8,157 nt of DNA from an uncultured Anaerotruncus sp. (GTDB lineage: Bacteria > Bacillota > Clostridia > Oscillospirales > Ruminococcaceae), in assembly GCA_910586875.1 (NCBI GenBank), contig CAJUJI010000126.1, positions 1 to 8,157 of the forward strand. The letters run 5' to 3'. Below the pieces are notes generated by a model, which saw nothing but the letters and a program-made list of their open reading frames with translations, was not told the DNA's origin and searched no databases. Position numbers and translations under genes: made by a program. Below are positions 1 through 6,657 of the stretch, piece by piece. Positions within the stretch are counted from its first letter, which is position 1; every line of letters starts with the position of its first letter.

Positions 1-2583
1 CTCCGGAATGAAGATCATCTTGCGGATGGTGCGGTCGGCCTTGACGGTATCGAAGATGTAGTCCAGGCCGGAGAACATCCCCACCGAGAGCAGGTCGCCG
101 GACAGCTCGCTGATGTCGATGACCGTGTACTTGTTGTCCAGGGAAACATTGGTGGACTGGTTGAAGGTGGAGGCAGAACCGTTCACCAGGCGGTTCAGGA
201 TATTGGCAAGCCGTTTGGTTTCGGGGCTCTCCTTCAGCAGCGAGTACAGGTCGCCCAGAATGGGCATCCGGCGGTAGCTGCCGGGCCGCTCTGGGTCCTC
301 CAGAGAATCGTTGTCGTGGGTGATGCCAAACCGGTTGTAGGTGCGGACGATGGCCTCATCCAGCAGCTGCTTCTCCTCGTAGCTCATATCAGGAATGAGG
401 AGGCTGAAGAAGATATGCAGCTTCTGAATTTTGGCGGCCAGCTCCGAGCGGTCGCCCTGGGGGCCGTCCAGCAGGTCGTTAGCGGAGGTGTCCACCTTGC
501 GGATTTCCATGATGTTAATGCAGTTTTTGGAGGCGGGGGAAATCTGGATGAACTCCCCGCCGATGTTCTGGCAGGCCCGGCGGAACTCGTGACCCTTTAG
601 GGGAGCCAGGATAAAGACCTGTATCCCATGCTGCCGCAGGCGCAGGGCCATCAGCTGCATGGTGAAGGTCTTTCCCGCGCCGCTGGTGCCGAGAATGGCC
701 ATGTTGGCGTTTTTGTAGAGCCGGGAATTGAAGATGTCCACCACAACCAGGGAGTTGTTGTACTTGTTGACCCCCATGAGGATGCCGTTGTCATCGCTCA
801 TCTCAAAGCTGGTGAAGGGGTAGCAGCTGGCCGCCCCGGTAGTCAGAACATTCCGCCTGGTCTTTTGATAGAGCTTCTTGCCGATCCCGGCGATGGGCAG
901 GGTACTGAGCAATGCGTCCTCCTGCAAAAAGCTGCACACCCTGGCGTCCATGTCCTGGGAGATCAGCAGCTTTCGCATCTCCTTGACCCGCCATTCCAGG
1001 TTCTTTACGCTGTCCGCCGTAATGGTGATGAGAATGGACAGATAGTAAAAATCCTCGTTGTTGGCGATGCCCCGCTTGAGGAAGTATCCAGACTGAATGG
1101 CATTGGAGAGGTCGTCAAAGTCGGTATTGGTGTCGCTGGTATCCTTGATCTTGCTGCGGTTGATGCGGATCTGCTGTCCGATCTTCTGCTGGACGCGCTC
1201 CTTGGGCTCTTTGTGGAAGAACAGGTCTACATCGATCCCCTCCCCGGCGTTGACGATGAGGGAAAGCCAGCCCGCCACCACCTGCACCTTGTAGGCGTCC
1301 GCCGGGATGATCAGATAGCTGTGGTAGAGGCCGTCCATGAGGATATACCGGGAATGGGTGAAGTCGATGGAGGGCGGAGCCACCAGCTCGTTGACATCCA
1401 CCTCCTCCAATTTTGTGGGCTCATCGCTCATAATGTACCGGCCCAGCACCTCCGCTACCCGTTCCCCCAAGGGGACCTGAGCCGAGGTCTTGCGGTTAAA
1501 GAGGATGTAGAAAATCTCGCTGATGAACTCGTCCTCGTTGTCGTGTTCCACGATGTGGTTGCCGCACTGGAGCAGAAAGCTGCGGGCGTTTCGGGCGGTG
1601 GTTTCCAGCACCGAGAGGACCTCCCGGTAGTCGGGGCGGCGGTTGGCGTAGTCGTTCTCGTACTCGAAGATGAGGAAGAACCGCCGGGTGACGGCCTCAC
1701 GGGAGCCCAGCCGCCGGATGAGGTTGTAGTAATCCTTCTGCAGCTCCCGGCACCGGGGCTCCGGCTCCTGCTGCATACATTCCCGCAGCTTTTCCAGATG
1801 CCGCCCCACATCCGCCTTTTTGGAAATGACCTTGAACTGCAGCTTTACCGGGCTGATCTTCAGAAGGCTGGCAAAGGAATAGACGATCCCCCGCTGCTCC
1901 CTGGGGCCCCGCAGCAGGAAATTCAGCGGCTCCACCTCCAAAATCTTGATGTACCGGCCGTCCTTGGTGACGACGATACCGTTTTCAATGCGGTCGATGG
2001 GGAGGTAGTCCTTGAGGACCTTGGCGTCCTCCAGCTTGCGCTTCACCCTTTTGCGGGGCTTCTTCTGGTCAGTGGCTGCCGGCGATAGGGGACGGTTTTG
2101 GAATTCGTCCCACCGGGCAGCATTTTCCGGTACCTCGGTCTCGCTGTCGTAGAAGACGATCTCGAAGTCCTCCTCGTCGGCCCGGACCTCTTTGGCGGGG
2201 AGTTTCGTCCGCAGGCGGTCCAAAGCCTTGCGGACAAAGCCCGGCTCCCACCAACGGCGTTTATCCTGAAGTTCTTCCGGGGTGTTGCCGATGATCCTCC
2301 TCCGCCGGAGCCAGCCGAAAAAGTTCAGGACAAACTCACTAAGGCTGTCGTCCCCAATGCCGATGAGGCCGAACAGGGCCAGCGGCAGGGGGATCAGGCA
2401 CAGAAGGATGATGCGATAGTAAAGGCGGATAGGCGGATGAAAAAGGGGAAAGCCGGTGGCCAGCCCCAGAACGACGGCCTCCGCCACATTCCGCCAGCGG
2501 AACATTTCGCCGAACACCTTGCCGCCTTCGATAAAGTTTTGGGGGATGATATAGACATCCTGCTCCTCTTCATTTCTTCTCAT
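1..2583 (-). CDS. virB4: PrgI-VirB4 fusion conjugation ATPase, 3' end off window
   Basis: One uninterrupted frame of 861 codons runs from ATG at 2583 to the window edge without a stop. Residues about 1-90 look like a PrgI domain: an early Ile-Pro-Gln-Asn-Phe segment (residues 13-17), two hydrophobic segments (about 33-48 and 58-76) and a basic run near 90. A charged linker follows, then a VirB4/TraE-type ATPase with Walker A GTSGAGKT at residues 632-639. The expected Walker B is at the very end as MIFIPE (856-861), with Pro where Asp is normal. VirB4 ATPases drive pilus or channel assembly and substrate transfer at the inner membrane face. PrgI is usually a separate membrane protein that anchors VirB4, so the fusion would tether it directly. 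AGGAG lies 6 nt before the ATG (2590-2594). A terminator-like hairpin separates it from the peptidase gene upstream. The VirB4 assignment is firm; the PrgI assignment rests on pattern and position. Confidence 0.93.
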   Translation of the reverse strand, partial: MRRNEEEQDVYIIPQNFIEGGKVFGEMFRWRNVAEAVVLGLATGFPLFHPPIRLYYRIILLCLIPLPLALFGLIGIGDDSLSEFVLNFFGWLRRRRIIGNTPEELQDKRRWWEPGFVRKALDRLRTKLPAKEVRADEEDFEIVFYDSETEVPENAARWDEFQNRPLSPAATDQKKPRKRVKRKLEDAKVLKDYLPIDRIENGIVVTKDGRYIKILEVEPLNFLLRGPREQRGIVYSFASLLKISPVKLQFKVISKKADVGRHLEKLRECMQQEPEPRCRELQKDYYNLIRRLGSREAVTRRFFLIFEYENDYANRRPDYREVLSVLETTARNARSFLLQCGNHIVEHDNEDEFISEIFYILFNRKTSAQVPLGERVAEVLGRYIMSDEPTKLEEVDVNELVAPPSIDFTHSRYILMDGLYHSYLIIPADAYKVQVVAGWLSLIVNAGEGIDVDLFFHKEPKERVQQKIGQQIRINRSKIKDTSDTNTDFDDLSNAIQSGYFLKRGIANNEDFYYLSILITITADSVKNLEWRVKEMRKLLISQDMDARVCSFLQEDALLSTLPIAGIGKKLYQKTRRNVLTTGAASCYPFTSFEMSDDNGILMGVNKYNNSLVVVDIFNSRLYKNANMAILGTSGAGKTFTMQLMALRLRQHGIQVFILAPLKGHEFRRACQNIGGEFIQISPASKNCINIMEIRKVDTSANDLLDGPQGDRSELAAKIQKLHIFFSLLIPDMSYEEKQLLDEAIVRTYNRFGITHDNDSLEDPERPGSYRRMPILGDLYSLLKESPETKRLANILNRLVNGSASTFNQSTNVSLDNKYTVIDISELSGDLLSVGMFSGLDYIFDTVKADRTIRKMIFIPE

Positions 2584-2598
2584 GGCATTCTCCTAACG

Positions 2599-2631
2599 AA
2601 AAGGCGGCCTCCAAAGCGGAGACCGCCCGTA
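2599..2631 (-). terminator. Intrinsic terminator-like hairpin between the peptidase gene and virB4
   Basis: On the minus strand a 10-bp GC-rich stem (2618-2627 pairing with 2603-2612), with a 5-nt loop, is followed directly by TTTT (2599-2602). The single non-Watson-Crick pair is a U-G wobble in minus-strand RNA but a C-A mismatch in plus-strand RNA, which favours function in the operon's direction. It fills the 51-bp gap and ends just before the virB4 ribosome binding site. It would reduce virB4 transcription or mark an RNA-processing point. A T-run beyond the other side (2632-2636) leaves weak bidirectional use possible. Confidence 0.75.
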
Positions 2632-2634
2632 TTT

Positions 2635-3882
2635 TTACCGGCTCAGATAGCCCAACGGGTCCACCGGCGTCCCGTCGATGATGACCTCGATATGCAGGTG
2701 CGGCCCTGTGACCCAGCCGGTTTTTCCCACCTTTGCGATGGCCTGTCCGGCGGTGACCTGTTCCCCTTCTCGTACAAGGATCTGGCTGCAATGGGCGTAC
2801 AGGGTGACATATCCGCCGCCGTGGTTGATGGCGAGATGCTTCCCGTAGCCGGAGCTGCCGGAGTCCCGCACAAAGAGGACGGTGCCGCCCTTGACCGCGC
2901 TGATCTCGGTGCCCAGGCCCGGCGCAATATCCAGGCCGGTATGGTTGCTGGTGCCGGTCCCCACGCCGGGATAGGGGCGCTTGCCAAAGGTGGAGGTGAT
3001 GAGCCCCGACCAATCCAGTCCGGGGAAGGGGCTGCCAAAGGCGCCCTCCTCCAGCGGGGTCTGGTCGTCCTTGATCAGACCGCCGATGTCACCATGAGTG
3101 CCGTTACCGGCTGCCTCATAGCTGTCGTAGAGGAAGATGGTGAGGTTATCGGCGTAGTAGCCGGACAACTCCTTCTGCCCCTCGGTCAGCTGAAACAGTT
3201 GGTTGGGGAAATACTCTTCCCCGGCGTACAGGATGGTGAAGATGGTGTAGATCACCGTTTCGGACTGTTCCTCGCCATCCTCATCCGTCCAGGTGATGGT
3301 CCTCGGCTCCTCGTGGGTGGTGTAGTAGTAAAGCTGCCCCTTGTGGGCGGTGACCATGGCGGCCAGATGGGGGATGGAGATGTTGTCCACGCTTTTGTCC
3401 TGGGAGGCGCAGTACCAGCAGAGGATCCGGTTGGCGTCATAGGCGATATTGCCGCCCACGGTGTCCACCACCTCGGCATACTCCAGGGCCGCGGCCTCGC
3501 TTTCGGCCTCCTCCAGCGCCTCGGTGTAGGCTTCGGTGAGGATCTGGCCGATGGTGCTGTTAATGGTGCTGATGTTTTCCACGATCTGCGGGTTATCGTT
3601 GAGGATGGGCTGCTCCCCGGTGTCCGGCGGGTCCAGGCCGCCGAAGATCACCGTTGGGAGCAGCGCGATGAAAAGTATGGGCAGGGCCAGCAGGGTGACA
3701 GCCACGATTGCCAGTTCCTTTTTGAAGGACTTCACAGCTTCAGCGGCTGCCCCCGCAAGCCCGCCCGCTGCCGCGCCCTTGGCGATGTTGGCGATTGCCT
3801 TGCCTATTTTGGCGGCGCCCTTCACCTTCTGGGCGGCGTTCAGGACATCCTCCAGGCCGCTGGTTTGTCGGTTATCTGGCAT
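2635..3882 (-). CDS. Membrane-anchored M23 family peptidase of the conjugation machinery
   Basis: This 415-residue protein probably cuts peptidoglycan cross-bridges at the site of channel assembly. Residues 1-55 are cytoplasmic, Ala/Lys-rich and helical. One membrane segment lies at about 56-80, so the rest is outside. Residues 90-285 form a region I do not recognise, with a CWYC motif (155-158). The C-terminal lytic domain (about 286-415) carries the M23 zinc ligands: H314 and D318 in HTGLD, and HLH at 395-397. H364 in YAH is the usual catalytic-site histidine, so the active site looks intact. The start is ATG at 3882 with AGAAGGGA about 9 nt upstream. It lies 2 nt after the stop of the VirB6 tail frame, so translational coupling is likely. 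Many Gram-positive elements use an NlpC/P60 or lysozyme-type hydrolase in this role; here it is M23. The cell-wall role is inferred from context. Confidence 0.9.
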   Translation of the reverse strand: MPDNRQTSGLEDVLNAAQKVKGAAKIGKAIANIAKGAAAGGLAGAAAEAVKSFKKELAIVAVTLLALPILFIALLPTVIFGGLDPPDTGEQPILNDNPQIVENISTINSTIGQILTEAYTEALEEAESEAAALEYAEVVDTVGGNIAYDANRILCWYCASQDKSVDNISIPHLAAMVTAHKGQLYYYTTHEEPRTITWTDEDGEEQSETVIYTIFTILYAGEEYFPNQLFQLTEGQKELSGYYADNLTIFLYDSYEAAGNGTHGDIGGLIKDDQTPLEEGAFGSPFPGLDWSGLITSTFGKRPYPGVGTGTSNHTGLDIAPGLGTEISAVKGGTVLFVRDSGSSGYGKHLAINHGGGYVTLYAHCSQILVREGEQVTAGQAIAKVGKTGWVTGPHLHIEVIIDGTPVDPLGYLSR

Positions 3883-3884
3883 GG

Positions 3885-4928
3885 CTAACGGTCCCTTCTG
3901 GCAGGCGCCCTGGGGAGCTTCTGGACGATCTTTTCGTCACAGATCACCTTCTCCTGCTGGGTGCGCTTGTCGGTTTCGGTGCGGACCGGTGTGCGTTCCA
4001 CGGTGGGGACAGCGTACTGCTTGTACCACTTCTCGCCATCCTTGGAGGTGACAGTGGTGAATTTCCCTTCCGGCTGGGTGTACTGGCCCGCATGGTACAT
4101 GGCAAACCGGATGCCGGTGGGGTGCTGGGGAGAGATTTCGGTACCGGTGATCCTGCCGCTGCCCATCTCGATATTGCGGAAGGTGGGCGGTTCGGTGTAG
4201 GGGGAGGCGCCGCTCCTCCCGGCATACTGGCCGGCGAAAGCCGCCGACTGGGCGCCTGGAGAATAGGTATCCTCCGATACCCGGCCGCTGCTGCCGGAAG
4301 GAGTAGCTGTGGCCGCGGCAGAGGGAATGGTGGTTCCACCGCCCAAAGCGGTTTGTGTATCCGAACCGCTTTCCAAAGAAGCTGCTTCCTGAACAGTCCC
4401 ACCTGTACTGGCGCTGGCCGGGATCTCTGCCCCAGCAGCAATGTCTATGCCGCCCTGTTCCATACCGGCAGGGATGCCCTCGGTTTGGCTGACCTCAGAA
4501 GAACCAAAGGATACTTCTGAAAGATCGTTCGTTATATCTGCCTCGACGCTTTCCGGGCCGTATGGAATATCTTGAGGTGTATCCGGCATAGCGCCAGCGT
4601 AGCTTTCGGGACCGGTGTCCATGGAGACAGAGGCTTCACCTTCCTCTTCCGGGCTCATGGTAATCTGGTTTTCCCCGGCTTGCAGGTTATCAGCAGAGAG
4701 AGGAGCCATATCGGGCTCTGTTTCCGTTGCTGTATCCGGGCTGGTGGGAATGGAGGTTTCCGGCGTAACCGTGGGCTGCATCCCAGAGGGGCTGCCGGCT
4801 TCCTCCGCGGCCGCGGCGGGGATCCCGCCGCCCATCGGCCCCATATATGCCTGGAAGGCGTCTACCGCCTTTTCGCCGCTGATGACGCCGCTCTGAGAGG
4901 CTGTACCGGTGGCAACGCCGCCGATCAC
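3885..4928 (-). CDS. C-terminal tail of the VirB6/TrbL-like protein, in a shifted frame
   Basis: This frame begins at GTG (4926-4928), sharing GTGA with the stop of the VirB6-like gene, but has no ribosome binding site of its own. Upstream of the GTG the frame stays open to 4964 and reads GGFASRVIGG, which continues the VirB6-like sequence smoothly after its SVGK. I therefore read it as the displaced C-terminus of one roughly 710-residue protein. Residues 1-35 resemble the segment that follows the membrane domain in relatives. Residues about 36-240 are low-complexity, rich in Ser, Thr, Pro, Gly, Ala and acidic residues, and probably disordered. Residues about 245-345 look folded, with several Trp, Tyr and His, and end in a basic tail. 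I recall a similar C-terminal block in TrbL-like proteins of Clostridial elements, from memory only. Expression could be by coupling, by a -1 shift, or not at all if the break is a mutation. Confidence 0.75.
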   Translation of the reverse strand: MIGGVATGTASQSGVISGEKAVDAFQAYMGPMGGGIPAAAAEEAGSPSGMQPTVTPETSIPTSPDTATETEPDMAPLSADNLQAGENQITMSPEEEGEASVSMDTGPESYAGAMPDTPQDIPYGPESVEADITNDLSEVSFGSSEVSQTEGIPAGMEQGGIDIAAGAEIPASASTGGTVQEAASLESGSDTQTALGGGTTIPSAAATATPSGSSGRVSEDTYSPGAQSAAFAGQYAGRSGASPYTEPPTFRNIEMGSGRITGTEISPQHPTGIRFAMYHAGQYTQPEGKFTTVTSKDGEKWYKQYAVPTVERTPVRTETDKRTQQEKVICDEKIVQKLPRAPARRDR

Positions 4929-6019
4929 CCGGCTGGCAAAGCCACCGGTTTCCCCACAGAGCCTTCATACATCTTACTGCCCAGGCTGCCAAAGAAACCG
5001 CCGGAATGGCCCTTTTCGGAGGTGAGATTGCTTGCCGCCCCGGCTGCTGCCTTGCGGCTGACCATACCGGCCAGACCGCCGGAGAAAGCCCCGGCAGCCG
5101 CACCGGCCGGATTGGGGATACCGCCGGCCTTCCCGGAGGTAACGCTTGGGCCCATGCCGCCTTTTTTGAAGCCGCCAAGGCTTTTTGCTGCGATCATGGC
5201 CTCGCCCAGCATATTGCCGCCGGTATGGCCCACCGAGATGCCCAGGCCCGCCATAAAGCTGTCGATCTTCTGGGAAACCTTGAGGAAGGCGATGGCGCAG
5301 AGAAACCAGATGAACAGGTTGCCTCCATCACCGGTGCCCAGGGGATTGGCGATGAACTCCCCGAACATATTGGTGAAGAGCTTGAGGCACCAGGCGTTCA
5401 TCACCAGCAGAAAGAGCTGGCCGCCCAGCATCCGGCACCAGCTCTTAAAAATATTGGAAGTGCTTTGGGCGCCGCCCAGGGCAAAGGCCACCGGTGCGGT
5501 AAAGACCAGCACTCCCAGCAGGATATACCGTTCCGCCGCCTCAAACAGCAGCTTTATGTAGTTCCAGGCCAGGATGATGAGCAGCACCAAAGCGATGAGC
5601 AGGACAGAGCCACCCACCGTGCCGCCGATGACGACGGTGATCACACTCATAAAGCTGGCAAACTGGATGGGCGGCAGGCTGGCATCTACGATCCATTCAT
5701 AGGGTGTGCCGCCGATGTCCAGAACCAGGTTTACGATGTCCTGGGAGAAAAAGACCAGTCCCATAAACAGGATGGTGCGAAAGGTGAGCTTCAGGGGGTC
5801 CTCGGCCTCCAGCCCGATGCCCAGGCCAAAATTTTGGAAAAGCTGCCAGATGAAGTTCAGAAGCAGGATGCCCAGCCCCAGGCCCACAAAGATGCCATAC
5901 ATGGTTTCCGCCGCAGGGAAATACCTGGTGAAGGTGTTCATGTTGCAGCCCAGAGCCCCCAGGACAGAGCCGTTTATCATATCCAGCAGGTTCATCACCT
6001 GTTCGGCGATCCATTCCAC
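4925..6019 (-). CDS. VirB6/TrbL-like polytopic conjugation channel protein
   Basis: This 364-residue membrane protein has hydrophobic segments at about 40-60, 80-100, 119-158 (long enough for two passes), 165-183, 198-220 and 233-250. A Gly/Ala/Ser-rich cytoplasmic segment follows (about 256-356). This is the VirB6/TrbL plan: the inner-membrane channel component that contacts DNA and VirB4. The last eight residues (PVALPAG and its lead-in) look like frame-shifted sequence, because the adjoining frame continues the natural C-terminus. The coordinates use the first standard start, GTG at 6017-6019, but it is 31 nt from the only good SD (AGGAGG, 6051-6056). The frame is open upstream and reads IGILDGIVEW, so translation probably begins at or near the ATC at 6038-6040. 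The gene lies downstream of the VirB2-like gene. The family call is confident; the exact start is not. Confidence 0.9.
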   Translation of the reverse strand: MEWIAEQVMNLLDMINGSVLGALGCNMNTFTRYFPAAETMYGIFVGLGLGILLLNFIWQLFQNFGLGIGLEAEDPLKLTFRTILFMGLVFFSQDIVNLVLDIGGTPYEWIVDASLPPIQFASFMSVITVVIGGTVGGSVLLIALVLLIILAWNYIKLLFEAAERYILLGVLVFTAPVAFALGGAQSTSNIFKSWCRMLGGQLFLLVMNAWCLKLFTNMFGEFIANPLGTGDGGNLFIWFLCAIAFLKVSQKIDSFMAGLGISVGHTGGNMLGEAMIAAKSLGGFKKGGMGPSVTSGKAGGIPNPAGAAAGAFSGGLAGMVSRKAAAGAASNLTSEKGHSGGFFGSLGSKMYEGSVGKPVALPAG

Positions 6020-6050
6020 AATGCCGTCTAAGATTCCGATACGCGGTTCG

Positions 6051-6056
6051 CCTCCT
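6051..6056 (-). promoter_or_regulatory. Strong ribosome binding site of the VirB6-like gene, facing an ATC codon
   Basis: AGGAGG on the minus strand, in the short gap after the VirB2-like gene. The nearest in-frame codon at a plausible distance is ATC (6038-6040, 10 nt away). No ATG, GTG or TTG lies in the correct frame until the GTG at 6017-6019, 31 nt away. The placement argues that the native start was at 6040, either a rare ATC start or a mutated ATG. Confidence 0.7.
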
Positions 6057-6084
6057 TTCCGGTAAGATGTTTAAGAAGCCGCTG

Positions 6085-6474
6085 TTATGCGCTCCATCTG
6101 CCTCCTTCAAAGAACGGGGTGACATAGGCCATGACGAAGCCCAGGCCGTTGATGATGGCCCATGTAATGCAGATACGCTTGAGCCAGGCCCTGGATTCAT
6201 CCACCGTGCGCCCGTTTTTGGAGAAGTTCATTAGCAGCAGGGCGACGCTGGCCGTCATCACGGCGGCGATGGTGCTGATGGTGACGATCTGGCCATAGAC
6301 ATCGTTCATGATCTGCTGGGCCTTGGTCCAGACCGTTTCTCCTGCGGCAAAGGCATGGATGCTGCACATGGCCATCATGGTGGCTGCCACCGCCGCCTGG
6401 TACATCCGCCTGCCGATCCGGTCCGGCTTGCTGATAGGGGTCTCGCTGTCGGGATTGTGCTCTTTCAGTTTCAT
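6085..6474 (-). CDS. Small VirB2/TrbC-like conjugation membrane protein
   Basis: First gene of the transfer operon, 129 residues. After a charged N-terminus of about 23 residues, with Arg-Arg at 22-23, a hydrophobic stretch (25-42) ends in AFAA, a plausible signal peptidase I site near residue 43. Two membrane segments follow (about 64-83 and 100-118), with a basic loop between them. Size, signal-like N-terminus, two membrane spans and position directly ahead of VirB6 match VirB2/TrbC-type pilins. Clostridial elements often have a Maff2-type small protein here, but I see no Maff2 signature. The start is ATG at 6474 with AGGAGG 6 nt upstream (6481-6486). It is fed by the promoter at 6629-6657 through a structured leader. 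The pilin role is inferred from architecture and position rather than a diagnostic motif. Confidence 0.7.
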   Translation of the reverse strand: MKLKEHNPDSETPISKPDRIGRRMYQAAVAATMMAMCSIHAFAAGETVWTKAQQIMNDVYGQIVTISTIAAVMTASVALLLMNFSKNGRTVDESRAWLKRICITWAIINGLGFVMAYVTPFFEGGRWSA

Positions 6475-6501
6475 TGGCTACCTCCTGTAAGTAAATTGGC
6501 C

Positions 6502-6523
6502 GCACATCCCCATAGGGATATGC
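6502..6523 (-). promoter_or_regulatory. Second leader hairpin, just upstream of the first transfer gene's RBS
   Basis: In the minus-strand RNA, GCAUAUCCC (6523-6515) pairs along its full length with GGGAUGUGC (6510-6502) around a UAUG loop: 9 bp including one U-G wobble. The wobble would be an A-C mismatch in plus-strand RNA, so the fold fits the operon transcript. It ends 15 nt before the AGGAGG at 6481-6486. It could affect ribosome access, protect the mRNA 5' end after processing, or be a protein-binding palindrome in the DNA. Confidence 0.55.
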
Positions 6524-6534
6524 ACGGAATGAGG

Positions 6535-6624
6535 ACTGTCAAAATTCATGGGATACAAAAACAGCCGCCCTGCATCCGAAGATGAAAGGCGGCCGCTTTT
6601 GTGCCGAAATAGAATTTTGACTGT
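6535..6624. repeat. ~90-bp nested inverted repeat forming the transfer operon leader
   Basis: The outer arms 6535-6547 and 6612-6624 match as an inverted repeat at 12 of 13 positions (core GTCAAAATTC / GAATTTTGAC). Inside them sits the terminator stem with arms 6555-6569 and 6588-6602, and inside that CATC and GATG (6573-6576, 6581-6584). The outer arm begins almost exactly where the promoter at 6629-6657 would start transcription, so nearly the whole initial transcript can fold into one structure. It could be an RNA attenuator, a small-RNA gene, or a DNA palindrome bound by a regulator or relaxosome protein. The sequence shows the symmetry; the function is inference. Confidence 0.75.
6555..6602 (-). 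terminator. Intrinsic terminator in the leader of the transfer operon
   Basis: In minus-strand RNA the arms 6602-6588 and 6569-6555 form 15 continuous pairs with two G-U wobbles. A small internal loop and a 4-bp stem capped by a C(UUCG)G tetraloop follow. The 3' arm ends in a U-rich run (UGUUUUUGU). In plus-strand RNA both wobbles become A-C mismatches, so the structure is tuned to the operon's direction. It sits downstream of the operon promoter and upstream of the first gene. It would stop most transcripts after about 65-70 nt unless read-through or antitermination occurs. It could also stop read-through from the AT-rich module upstream. Confidence 0.8.
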
Positions 6625-6628
6625 ACTT

Positions 6629-6657
6629 AGTGTAACACCTCATTCTCTCAGGGTCAA
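6629..6657 (-). promoter_or_regulatory. Probable sigma-A promoter of the transfer operon
   Basis: On the minus strand TTGACC (6652-6657) and TACACT (6629-6634) are separated by exactly 17 bp, matching the consensus at 5 of 6 and 4 of 6 positions. Transcription would start near 6622 and enter the nested inverted repeat at once. It lies 155 bp upstream of the first transfer gene, at the transition from AT-rich to GC-rich DNA. I see no better candidate in the gap. Confidence 0.6.

Larger units (their letters stand above)
1..6474 (-). mobile_element. Type IV secretion (conjugative transfer) operon of an ICE or conjugative plasmid, partial
   Basis: Five consecutive minus-strand frames with short gaps or overlaps encode a VirB2-like membrane protein, a VirB6/TrbL-like polytopic protein and its tail, an M23 peptidase and a PrgI-VirB4 ATPase. 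Together they are the core of a Gram-positive conjugation machine. The set differs from the usual Tn1549/CD1110-type order, as I recall it, in having an M23 peptidase ahead of virB4 and PrgI fused to VirB4. No relaxase, VirD4, integrase or attachment site is visible, so whether the element is integrative or a plasmid cannot be decided here. The GC-rich composition ends sharply upstream of the operon promoter. Confidence 0.85.

Noticed and set aside
628..3888. Two long plus-strand open frames (628-2088 and 2098-3888)
   Set aside because: They lie antisense to the VirB4 fusion and the M23 gene, which carry clear motifs. The plus-strand products show no domain, and GC-rich third positions explain the lack of stops.
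4572..6031. Plus-strand frames of 329 and 341 codons over the VirB6-like gene
   Set aside because: Antisense shadows of a protein with convincing membrane segments; their products are low-complexity and without recognisable features.
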